Assembly: GCF_022012445.1 (NCBI RefSeq)
Contig: NZ_JAKLTS010000004.1
Coordinates: forward strand, 300,229-364,228
Origin: Massilia sp. TS11
Lineage (GTDB): Bacteria; Pseudomonadota; Gammaproteobacteria; Burkholderiales; Burkholderiaceae_D
Direction of reading: 5' to 3'
Length of the DNA: 64,000 bases
Shown: piece by piece, positions 8,303 through 15,200 of the stretch
Position numbering within the stretch: position 1 is the stretch's first letter
Layout of the letters: every line of letters begins with the position of its first letter
Program-made: the position numbers and the translations under genes
Notes under the pieces: model-generated
Databases searched by the model: none
What the model was told of the DNA's origin: nothing
Seen by the model: only the letters and a program-made list of their open reading frames with translations

Positions 8303-8406
8303 GCCGCTGTCGCGGAACTCGCGGGCGCGCGCAGCCGTCTACCTCATGCTTTTTTGATCATTCGCTGCTTCGGCGGCGTCCATCAACCCAAGACATGAGG
8401 AAACCT

Positions 8407-9006
8407 ATGCTGTCACTTGCCGCAACCCCTGCCATGAAGTCGCACATGGAAACCCAGTTCAACTTCATGACAGAAATGTCCAATAAGCTCTGCGATTCGG
8501 CCTGTCGCCTGAGCGAAATGAATGTCCACCTCGGCCAGCAGATGTTCGAGGAATCGCTCAATGCCGGGCGCCATATGCTCAACGCCAACGATCCGGTGGA
8601 AATCACCTCGATCGCGCTGTCGCAGATGCAGCCGCTGGCCGAGCGCATGCGCAGCTACCACCAGCAAATGCTGAACGTGATGGCGGGCACCCAGGCCGAG
8701 CTCACGCGCACGGCCGAATCCCATATCCCCGAGGCCAGCCGCACCGCGGCCGCCATGGCCGATGAAATGGTCAAGCGCGCCAACGAGGAAACCGAACGTG
8801 CGGCCCAGCGTCAGCGCTCGGCAATGGAACGCATGCAAAGCCAGGCGACGGCCAACCCGGCCGGCGCTTCGGCCCAGCATGCCGACAGCGCCGGCCAGCC
8901 GGGCCAGGCCCAGGCCAACGGCCACCACGCACCGGGCGCCGGCGGCGCCGCCGCCAGCAGTACCCGCAGCAGCAGCAGCACGGCCAGCGGCCGCGCGCCC
9001 AGCTGA
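8407..9006 (+). CDS. Phasin family protein
   Basis: 199 residues. The helical, Met/Gln-rich first 150 residues (METQFNFMTEMSNKL, LNAGRHMLNANDP) resemble phasins of the TIGR01841 type that coat polyhydroxyalkanoate granules. The last 50 residues are a low-complexity Ala/Gly/Ser/Gln tail. The ATG at 8407 is preferred to 8395 because TGAGGA lies six bases before it. Hemerythrin and KGG-repeat stress genes follow on the same strand. Confidence 0.8.
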   Translation: MLSLAATPAMKSHMETQFNFMTEMSNKLCDSACRLSEMNVHLGQQMFEESLNAGRHMLNANDPVEITSIALSQMQPLAERMRSYHQQMLNVMAGTQAELTRTAESHIPEASRTAAAMADEMVKRANEETERAAQRQRSAMERMQSQATANPAGASAQHADSAGQPGQAQANGHHAPGAGGAAASSTRSSSSTASGRAPS

Positions 9007-9066
9007 CTTGAGTCCGGCCGGGCGCCGCCAGCCTGGCGCGCCCGGCCCTGTCTTACGGAGGACGCT

Positions 9067-9579
9067 ATGCCTACCCCATCCGACGCGCTGGAGATGCTGC
9101 ACGCCGACCACGAGCGCGTGCTGGCCCTGTTCCGCGAATTCACCAGCCTGAAAACCAGCGACGACGCCGACCCGCGCCGGGCCGAACTCGCCGACGAAAT
9201 CTGCTACGTCCTGCAGCTGCACACCCAGCTCGAGGAAGAACTGTTTTACCCCGCCGTGCGCGCGGCCAGCGAGCAGGACGAACTGCTCGACGAAGCCGAA
9301 GTCGAACATGCGGGCGCAAAAGACCTGATCAGCCAGCTCGAGGTCATGTACCCGGGCGACGACCACTACGAGGCCACGGTCGCCGTGCTGAGCGAGGAAG
9401 TTGAACGCCATATCGAGACCGAGGAACTGAACATCTTCCCGGCAGCGCGCCAGGCGCGGCTCGACCTGAACGAACTCGGCGCCCGCATGGCCCAGCGCCG
9501 CGCCGAGCTCGAAGACGATTTTCCGGCCCCGCCCCCCAGTGTCACCCGCGAGGACACGCGCGGCGGCCGGCATCCCTAG
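9067..9579 (+). CDS. Hemerythrin domain-containing protein
   Basis: 170 residues forming a four-helix HHE-cation-binding domain. Likely di-iron ligands are His in LHADH (12 and 15), HTQLEEE (52 and 56), EVEHAG (81) and ERHIETEE. The C-terminus is a short Pro-rich tail. Proteins of this type bind oxygen, NO or iron and often belong to stress regulons. The SD ACGGAGG is close to the start. It stands between a phasin and a KGG stress protein. Confidence 0.88.
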   Translation: MPTPSDALEMLHADHERVLALFREFTSLKTSDDADPRRAELADEICYVLQLHTQLEEELFYPAVRAASEQDELLDEAEVEHAGAKDLISQLEVMYPGDDHYEATVAVLSEEVERHIETEELNIFPAARQARLDLNELGARMAQRRAELEDDFPAPPPSVTREDTRGGRHP

Positions 9580-9608
9580 GCAACCCGATGCACGCTAAGG
9601 AGACCATC

Positions 9609-9956
9609 ATGGCAAGCACCAAGGACCACGGCAGTAGCCAGAAGGACGACAAGTCCAGCAAAAGCGGCGGCACCAGCAAACGCGGTTTCGCCGCCATGGA
9701 CCAGAACCTGCAGCGCGAAATCGCCAGCAAGGGCGGCCAGGCCGCCCACCAGAAAGGCACGGCCCATGAGTTCGATTCCGAAGAAGCGCGCCGCGCCGGC
9801 CAGAAAGGCGGCGAGGCCGTGAGCCGCGACCGCGAACACATGGCCGAAATCGGCCGCAAAGGGGGCGAAAGCCGCCAGGCCGCCAACCGTCAGGGCGAAT
9901 CGAGCAGCAGCCGCAGCAAGGGCAGCAAGCAACACAGCCAGGACGAGGACAGCTGA
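9609..9956 (+). CDS. KGG-repeat general stress protein (con-10/GsiB-like)
   Basis: 115 very hydrophilic residues with three KGG units: REIASKGGQAAH, RRAGQKGGEAVS and EIGRKGGESRQ. This is the motif of GsiB and con-10, hydrophilin-like proteins induced by desiccation, osmotic or stationary stress. ATG at 9609 has AAGGAG seven bases upstream; an in-frame ATG at 9588 lacks a good SD. The tail is rich in Ser, Arg, Lys and Gln. Confidence 0.88.
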   Translation: MASTKDHGSSQKDDKSSKSGGTSKRGFAAMDQNLQREIASKGGQAAHQKGTAHEFDSEEARRAGQKGGEAVSRDREHMAEIGRKGGESRQAANRQGESSSSRSKGSKQHSQDEDS

Positions 9957-10012
9957 GCGCGTCGATCGGGCGGGCCCGCCGGGCTCATCCGATGGCAGCG
10001 CGCGGCAAGCGA

Positions 10013-10041
10013 TTGAGCCACATGGCGGGCTCGGCTACAAT
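10013..10041 (+). promoter_or_regulatory. Sigma-70-type promoter of the metallo-beta-lactamase
   Basis: TTGAGC at 10013-10018, a 17-base spacer, and TACAAT at 10036-10041. A start about seven bases later would leave a leader of only about 20 bases before the ATG at 10069. Confidence 0.65.
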
Positions 10042-10068
10042 CGGCCGATTCCATCCACCGAGCCCGCC

Positions 10069-10908
10069 ATGATCGCCCTCCTCCTTGCCGCCACCCTCGC
10101 CAGCAGTGCCATTCAATGCAGTATGTGCGAGGGCTGGAATGCGCCGCAAAAGCCCTTCCGCGTGTATGGCAACACCTGGTATGTTGGCCCCAAGGGCCTG
10201 AGCAGCCTCTTGATCACCTCGAACCAGGGCCATATCCTGGTCGATGGCGCCCTGCCCCAGAGTGCGGCCGTAATCGCCGCCAACATCAAGACGCTCGGCT
10301 TTCGCATCGAGGACGTCAAACTGATCGTCAATTCCCATGCCCACTTCGACCATGCGGGCGGCATCGCCGAACTGCAGCGCCTGAGCGGCGCCCAGGTGGC
10401 GGCCCCGGCCTGGGGCGCGCGCGCCATGCAGCAGGGCGACGTGGCCAGCGACGACCCCCAGTATGGCGACAACATGGCCTACCCGGCCGTGCGCCAGGTG
10501 CGCGTGGTCAAAGACGGCGAGACCCTGCATGTGGGGCCCTTATCGGTCACGATGCACGAGACCATCGGCCACACGCCGGGCGGCGCCAGCTGGACCTGGA
10601 ACAGCTGCCACGACGGCGACTGCAAGCACATTGTGTATGCCGAGAGCCTGACGGCCGTCTCGCATGACAGCTACAAGTTCAGCGCCCACCCCGAGATGAT
10701 CAAAGGCTTCGAGCGCAGTTTCGCCGCGCTCGACAAGCAGCCCTGCGACATCCTCGTCTCGACCCATCCCGATTTTTCGAACGTATTCGAGCACCTGGCC
10801 GAGCGCGAGGCCGGCAAGGCCAATGCCTTCATCGACCCCACCGCCTGCAAGAGCTACGTCGCCCAGGCCCGCAAACGCCTGAGCCAACGCCTGAGCAAAG
10901 AAAACTGA
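10069..10908 (+). CDS. Subclass B3 metallo-beta-lactamase
   Basis: 279 residues with a short signal peptide. The zinc ligands are those of subclass B3: HAHFDH at 90-95 (Zn1 His90 and His92; Zn2 Asp94 and His95), His168 in GHTPGGASWTW (Zn1) and His233 in STHPDF (Zn2). B3 enzymes hydrolyse most beta-lactams, including carbapenems, in the periplasm. Chromosomal relatives are known in Janthinobacterium (THIN-B) and Massilia, so it is probably resident rather than acquired: GC content matches the neighbours and no mobile element is near. Its own promoter precedes it, and no AmpR-type regulator is adjacent, so expression may be constitutive. The stop codon lies inside a 49-base inverted repeat. Confidence 0.9.
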   Translation: MIALLLAATLASSAIQCSMCEGWNAPQKPFRVYGNTWYVGPKGLSSLLITSNQGHILVDGALPQSAAVIAANIKTLGFRIEDVKLIVNSHAHFDHAGGIAELQRLSGAQVAAPAWGARAMQQGDVASDDPQYGDNMAYPAVRQVRVVKDGETLHVGPLSVTMHETIGHTPGGASWTWNSCHDGDCKHIVYAESLTAVSHDSYKFSAHPEMIKGFERSFAALDKQPCDILVSTHPDFSNVFEHLAEREAGKANAFIDPTACKSYVAQARKRLSQRLSKEN

Positions 10909-11002
10909 ACGGTGTCAGGTCCGGCAATCGGACATGGGGGAACTTTTGGCCTTGCCAAAAGTTCCCCCATGTCCGATTGCCGGACCTGACACCGTTCAGT
11001 TT
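10902..11002. repeat. 49-base perfect inverted repeat between convergent genes
   Basis: Arms at 10902-10950 and 10954-11002 are perfect complements across a 3-base loop (CTT). The arms contain the stop codons of both flanking genes (TGA at 10906-10908 on plus and 10996-10998 on minus), so each protein ends in Asn-stop encoded by the repeat. It can act as a two-way terminator. Its sequence differs from the GGGGTCAGACCCC family. Confidence 0.9.
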
Positions 11003-11532
11003 CTGAATTGGGCGAGCAGGCGCTGCGGGTCGGTGTCGACCTTCAGCAGTGCGCGGTGGGCGGGCTTGATGAAGCCTTCGCGCTCGCCATGCTCGAGAAA
11101 GTTCAGCAGGCTGTTGTAGTAGCCGGCCACATTCAACAGGCCGATCGGCTTGCTATGGATGCCCAGCTGCGACCAGGTCAGCATCTCGAACAATTCTTCC
11201 AGCGTGCCCATCCCCCCCGGCATGGCGATGAAGGCGTCGGCATGGGCGGCCATCATGGCTTTGCGCTCGTGCATGTCCTTGACGATGAACTGGCGCGTCA
11301 GCCCCGTATGCCCGACCTCGCGCTCGACCAGGGTGGTCGGAATCACGCCGGTCACTTCGCCGCCCAGGCGCAGGACTTCGTCGGCGATCACGCCCATCAG
11401 ACCCACATTGCCGCCGCCGTAGACGAGGGCCAGATCGTTCTTCACCAGCGCCTGCCCGAGCTGGCGCGCTTGTTCCGCATACACGGGGGCGGCGCCGGCA
11501 TTGGCGCCGCAGTACACTGCGACTGCTTTCAT
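10996..11532 (-). CDS. LOG family protein (TIGR00730), nucleotide 5'-monophosphate phosphoribohydrolase
   Basis: 178 residues with a Rossmann-like fold. VYCGANAG at the N-terminus, LVYGGGNVGLMG, and the signature PGGMGTLEELFE are those of LOG/YvdD proteins, which cleave the N-glycosidic bond of (cytokinin) nucleoside 5'-monophosphates. The chosen ATG at 11532 overlaps the TPR gene stop as ATGA; the longer frame to 11574 adds residues unlike the family. Confidence 0.9.
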   Translation of the reverse strand: MKAVAVYCGANAGAAPVYAEQARQLGQALVKNDLALVYGGGNVGLMGVIADEVLRLGGEVTGVIPTTLVEREVGHTGLTRQFIVKDMHERKAMMAAHADAFIAMPGGMGTLEELFEMLTWSQLGIHSKPIGLLNVAGYYNSLLNFLEHGEREGFIKPAHRALLKVDTDPQRLLAQFRN

Positions 11533-12305
11533 TCGTCCTCGAGTTCTTCCTTGGCCAGGGCCACGTCCAGACATTCCATGGCGTCGGCCGGTTCCAGCGC
11601 CGCCGCCTCTTCATACAGGGCGACGGCTTCCTTCATTTTCTTTTCGCCGTCGAGCATCACCAGCGCGTTCGCATACTCGATGCGCGCAATCGCCGAGTCG
11701 GGATTGAGTTCGAGCGCCTTCTTGAAGGCCTTGTAGCCTTCGTCCTTCTTCACGCCATAGGTCAGGCCGCCGATCATGGCGCCGACTTTGTCGATGATCT
11801 CGCTGTGGAAGGCGCCGAGCGCGATGTGGGCGTCGGCATGCTTGGGCGCGAGCTTGATCGTCGTGTCCAGGCTCGCGCGCACCTTGGGCGCCATGCCCTG
11901 GGCCAGGGCCTTGACCACCGAAATCCCCTGCGAATAGCGGCCCAGCGCATATGCGTGCCAGTAGTAGCCGGCTGCGTTCTTCGGCTGCTCGGCTTGCTGG
12001 CGCTCGCAGCGCTCGGCCACTTCCTCGAACATGGCGATTTTCTTCTTCTCGCTTTTCTCGAGATAGGTGGCGTAGATGCAGGTGGCCTTGTGCGCGACGC
12101 TGTAGCCGTCCACGCCGATGTCGAGACCGAGCTTGGCCGCCTTTTCGAACTCGCCCGCATGGAAGGCGATCCAGGCCTCAACCAGGGCGGCGTCCTTGGG
12201 GAAGGCTTCGGCATCGCCCGCATGCAGGCGCGCCCAGGCCTTCTTCAGGCTGGCGGCGGTGTGGACGAAGGCGGCATTCGGATGCGGGAATTTGGTCCAG
12301 GCCAT
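11529..12305 (-). CDS. Tetratricopeptide repeat protein
   Basis: 258 mostly helical residues. The C-terminal part shows TPR-type repeats, for example GYKAFKKALELNPDSAIARIEYANAL and KEAVALYEEAAALEPADAMECL, and the middle one HADAHIALGAFHSEI. There is no signal peptide, so it is probably cytoplasmic. AAGGAG lies before the ATG. It overlaps the LOG gene by four bases (ATGA) and follows a TetR gene by ten bases. The partner and role are unknown. Confidence 0.8.
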   Translation of the reverse strand: MAWTKFPHPNAAFVHTAASLKKAWARLHAGDAEAFPKDAALVEAWIAFHAGEFEKAAKLGLDIGVDGYSVAHKATCIYATYLEKSEKKKIAMFEEVAERCERQQAEQPKNAAGYYWHAYALGRYSQGISVVKALAQGMAPKVRASLDTTIKLAPKHADAHIALGAFHSEIIDKVGAMIGGLTYGVKKDEGYKAFKKALELNPDSAIARIEYANALVMLDGEKKMKEAVALYEEAAALEPADAMECLDVALAKEELEDE

Positions 12306-12315
12306 GTGCGTCTCC

Positions 12316-12984
12316 TTATTGTTTCAGTGTTTTCAAATACTCTTCCGACAGTTTTTCGAACAACAGGCGGGTGTCACCGCGCAGATACGGCCCCAGCTGG
12401 GACAGCACCTGGTAGCAGCCGCGCGCCAGCGCCTCGCTCATGGCCTGCTGCTCGGTGTACTTGCGCGGATTGCGCACGTATTCGTAGGACAGCCAGTAGG
12501 TGGCGACCACGACCATGTTGGTGGCCATCGCGTCGATCTCGGCGTCATTGGCCGCCAGCGACTCTTCGCTGCGCATGTCCTGGCACAGCTGGCGCGCCAC
12601 CTTGATCTTGTGCGCGAGGATCTGCTTGAAGTGCAGTTCGAGCTTGCGGTTGCGCGACAGCAGATCATTGAGGTCGCGGTAAAAAAACCGGTAACGCCAG
12701 ATCAGCTCGAACATCAGGTGCAGATACAGCCAGACGTCCTCGATATTCGAGCGCCGCCCTTTCGGCACCGTCAGGATGCGCTCGATCTCCTGCTCGAACT
12801 GGGCAAAGATCGAATTGACGATGTCGTCCTTGTTGCGGAAGTGGTAGTACAGATTGCCGGGGGAGATGTTCATCTCCTCGGCGATGACGGTGGTCGTGAT
12901 ATTCGGTTCGCCGAATTCGTTGAACAGGCGCAGAGACAGTTCCAGGATGCGTTCGCGCGTGCGGCGCGGGGCTTTTTGTTGCAT
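12316..12984 (-). CDS. TetR/AcrR family regulator
   Basis: 222 residues. The HTH is typical: TRERILELSLRLFNEFG, then TTTVIAEEMNISPGNLYYHFRNKDDI. The C-terminal half is rich in aromatic residues and resembles regulators linked to lipid or envelope functions in beta-proteobacteria. It is transcribed with the TPR and LOG genes, and the patatin gene lies 46 bases upstream on the same strand. A small palindrome lies just before its start. Confidence 0.87.
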   Translation of the reverse strand: MQQKAPRRTRERILELSLRLFNEFGEPNITTTVIAEEMNISPGNLYYHFRNKDDIVNSIFAQFEQEIERILTVPKGRRSNIEDVWLYLHLMFELIWRYRFFYRDLNDLLSRNRKLELHFKQILAHKIKVARQLCQDMRSEESLAANDAEIDAMATNMVVVATYWLSYEYVRNPRKYTEQQAMSEALARGCYQVLSQLGPYLRGDTRLLFEKLSEEYLKTLKQ

Positions 12985-12995
12985 GGCAGACCGTT

Positions 12996-13003
12996 CTTAT
13001 AAG
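12996..13003. promoter_or_regulatory. Possible operator of the TetR gene
   Basis: CTTATAAG is a perfect 8-base palindrome 12 bases before the ATG. On the coding strand the flanks both read GAAC, so the wider block is only partly symmetric. A binding role is a guess. Confidence 0.3.
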
Positions 13004-13030
13004 TTCTCCGCCAAGCATAACATCGCGCGT

Positions 13031-14239
13031 TCAGGAATGGGCAACTTTGAGGTAGCGGTCGAGGTCGTCGAGCGTGGCCACCAGACGGTCGAGCGGACCG
13101 CCGGCCGACGGATGCTTCACCAAGGTCAGGCTGGTGTCGCGCAGCACCGACTCCTTCAGCGCGAGGCCGTGGCGCGCCAGCTTGGCGCCGATCTCGGCCC
13201 GGCGCTGCAGCAGCATCATGCGGGTGTTCTGGTAGGCCTGCTCGCACATGCGGCGCCGCGTGGCATAGCTGAAAATATTGGTGAAGAACAGCTCGGCGTC
13301 GTCCATGCTCGGCTGCAGCAGGATGATATCGCGCTCGGGATAGGTCTTGCGGTAATTGTGCATGCCGATCTCGACGCGCGAATGCAGGATCGAGCGCAGG
13401 GTCTGGGACAGCACGCCGAGCAGGCCGGCACGCGCGAGCGCCCCGGGCGCATGGTGCTTGAGCGCGTTATACGGCACGATCGGATTGACGCACAGCACCA
13501 AATCGGCGCCCGCTTCGAGCGCGATCGAGGCATGCAGCGTCTTGCGCAGCGCACCATCGACGTAGTAATGCCCGCCGATCTCGACCGGCGGGAACAGGCC
13601 CGGCACGGCGGCGCTGGCCTGCACCGCGCGTGAGATGGGCGTGTCGTCGCGACCCTTGGCGCCGAAGCACACGGCCTCGCCGGTATCGAGGTCGGTCGCG
13701 ACGATCACGAGCTTTTTCCGCAAGGCGCGGAAATCATTGGTCCGGCCGGGCTGGGAGAACGCGGCCGACAGGTATTTGTGGATGCCTTCGCCGGACACGA
13801 CCCCGGCCGGCAGCGCCTGCTTGAGGCGCTCGAAGGCCGCCATCACGCTGCCGCGCTGGCGCGCATACTCGAACAGGCCGGTGGCCAGCAGCATCGGCAC
13901 GCTGGCCATGCGCGCGCAGATTTCGCCCGTGGCCGGGCGCATCATCAGTTCGGGGCGGAACAGGTCGGGATCGCTTTCGGCGCCCGCATCGCTTTCGATG
14001 AACAGGCGGCACATCTGGTGCGGCGTGATGCCATTGGCCAGGCCCGAGGCCACCAGGCCGCCGGCACTGATGCCGATGTAGATGTCGGCCCCGTTCAGGT
14101 CGAGGCCGGGAATGGCTTCCTGAATCGCGGCCAGCGCACCGATCTCGTAGACCGCCGCCAGTGGCCCGCCCCCGGCCAGCGCCAAACCAATCTTGGGGCG
14201 TTTCTTGCGTGGGGTGGCGGACGGCTGGCGGTCGCTCAT
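13031..14239 (-). CDS. Patatin-like phospholipase
   Basis: 402 residues. The catalytic dyad and oxyanion hole of patatins are present: GGGPLAAVYEIG, the nucleophile elbow GISAG, and Asp in YVDGALR. The family releases fatty acids from phospholipids or other acyl esters. A Lys/Arg-rich N-terminus (PRKKRPK) precedes the domain. Its position beside a phasin and a fatty acyl-CoA reductase suggests a part in lipid or storage metabolism, which is inference. Confidence 0.87.
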   Translation of the reverse strand: MSDRQPSATPRKKRPKIGLALAGGGPLAAVYEIGALAAIQEAIPGLDLNGADIYIGISAGGLVASGLANGITPHQMCRLFIESDAGAESDPDLFRPELMMRPATGEICARMASVPMLLATGLFEYARQRGSVMAAFERLKQALPAGVVSGEGIHKYLSAAFSQPGRTNDFRALRKKLVIVATDLDTGEAVCFGAKGRDDTPISRAVQASAAVPGLFPPVEIGGHYYVDGALRKTLHASIALEAGADLVLCVNPIVPYNALKHHAPGALARAGLLGVLSQTLRSILHSRVEIGMHNYRKTYPERDIILLQPSMDDAELFFTNIFSYATRRRMCEQAYQNTRMMLLQRRAEIGAKLARHGLALKESVLRDTSLTLVKHPSAGGPLDRLVATLDDLDRYLKVAHS

Positions 14240-14294
14240 CGGTGTGGATGCTCCGTGTGCTTAGCGGGCCCGTGCAGGCACAGGCCCGTGCGGA

Positions 14295-14344
14295 TTTCCC
14301 CCAGACCCGGCGCCCGCAGGCGCCGGGCTGAAGACTGGGGGAAA
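14295..14344 (-). terminator. Nested hairpin after the Ala/Lys-rich phasin
   Basis: Inner stem CCCGGCGCC (14306-14314) / GGCGCCGGG (14319-14327) and outer stem TTTCCCCCAG (14295-14304) / CTGGGGGAAA (14335-14344). It stands five bases downstream of the phasin stop on the minus strand. There is no long T run, so termination strength is uncertain. Confidence 0.6.
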
Positions 14345-14348
14345 GGGC

Positions 14349-15014
14349 TTAGGCGGTGGTGACGGCGGCGCTGTCAGCGGCCGGGGCGGCTTTCTTGGCG
14401 GCCGGCTTCTTGGCGGCGGCCGGTTTGGCGGCTTTCACGGCGGCCGGCTTGGCAGCGGGCTTGGCGGCGGCTTTGGCAGCCGGTTTCGCGGCCGGTTTCG
14501 CAGCCGGTTTGGCCGCAGCTTTCTTCACGGCCGGTTTGGCGGCCGGCTTCTTGGCCACGGCGGCCTTGGCGGCAGCGGGCTTCTTGGCGGCGGCCGGCAC
14601 TTTCTTGCCGGTCAGCTCGGCGACGGCCTTGGTCAGGGCGTCCACGCGCTTGGTCAGGGTCTGGATGTCCTTCTGGGTCGGCACGCCGATGGTCGACAGG
14701 GCGCGCGCGACGCGCTCTTCGAACACGTGCTCGAGCTTGTCCCAGGAACCGGCGGCCTGCTTGGACACGCCATCGGCCACCTTGCTCACGGTGCCCGTCA
14801 CTTCCGAGACTTTGTCTTCGGCCAGCTTCTGGGTGCGCTTCTGCAGGTCGGTGCCTTCTTTCACCAGCTTGGCGAACACGCGGCCGCCTTCTTCCTGAGC
14901 CTTGGCGAAAGCGCCGAGGCCAGCTTGCCAGATCTGCTGGGCCGAGGTACGCACGGCAGCGGCCAGTTGGTTGTCATCGGTGGCTTTCGCCAGGGTTTTC
15001 AGTTTCTTGACCAT
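14349..15014 (-). CDS. Phasin (PhaF/PhaI type) with histone H1-like Ala/Lys/Pro tail
   Basis: 221 residues. The first 130 form a poly(hydroxyalkanoate) granule-associated domain (IWQAGLGAFAKAQEEGGRVF, VERVAR-like region, then a coiled coil LTKRVDALTKAVAEL). The last 80 residues are tandem KPAA/AAKP-type repeats, as in PhaF and AlgP, which bind DNA and help partition granules with the nucleoid. The C-terminal coding DNA is itself repetitive (14400-14560) and therefore prone to length change. It is divergent from the fatty acyl-CoA reductase gene. Confidence 0.9.
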   Translation of the reverse strand: MVKKLKTLAKATDDNQLAAAVRTSAQQIWQAGLGAFAKAQEEGGRVFAKLVKEGTDLQKRTQKLAEDKVSEVTGTVSKVADGVSKQAAGSWDKLEHVFEERVARALSTIGVPTQKDIQTLTKRVDALTKAVAELTGKKVPAAAKKPAAAKAAVAKKPAAKPAVKKAAAKPAAKPAAKPAAKAAAKPAAKPAAVKAAKPAAAKKPAAKKAAPAADSAAVTTA

Positions 15015-15133
15015 CGTGGGACTCCTGTTCGGATTTTGTTAATGAAGCCATTGTAGGTAGCAAAACTAGAAACCGGCCTCTAATGGGGTAGAGCGCCGCA
15101 TCTAAAATCTACAACAATTCCGGCCCGAATGTC

Positions 15134-15161
15134 TTGCCATAATCGCTTCGATCAGTATGAT
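15134..15161 (+). promoter_or_regulatory. Candidate promoter of the fatty acyl-CoA reductase gene
   Basis: TTGCCA (15134-15139), 16 bases, TATGAT (15156-15161). It lies 39 bases before the ATG at 15201, which has AAGGAG in the right position. Confidence 0.55.
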
Positions 15162-15200
15162 GAACTGGTCCGACAACAGCCAACACAATAAGGAGACACT

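Noticed and set aside
8311..8345. Another copy of the shared promoter before the phasin at 8407
   Set aside because: CGGAACTCG and TCTACC are loosely similar but the palindrome and NGAC extension are missing.
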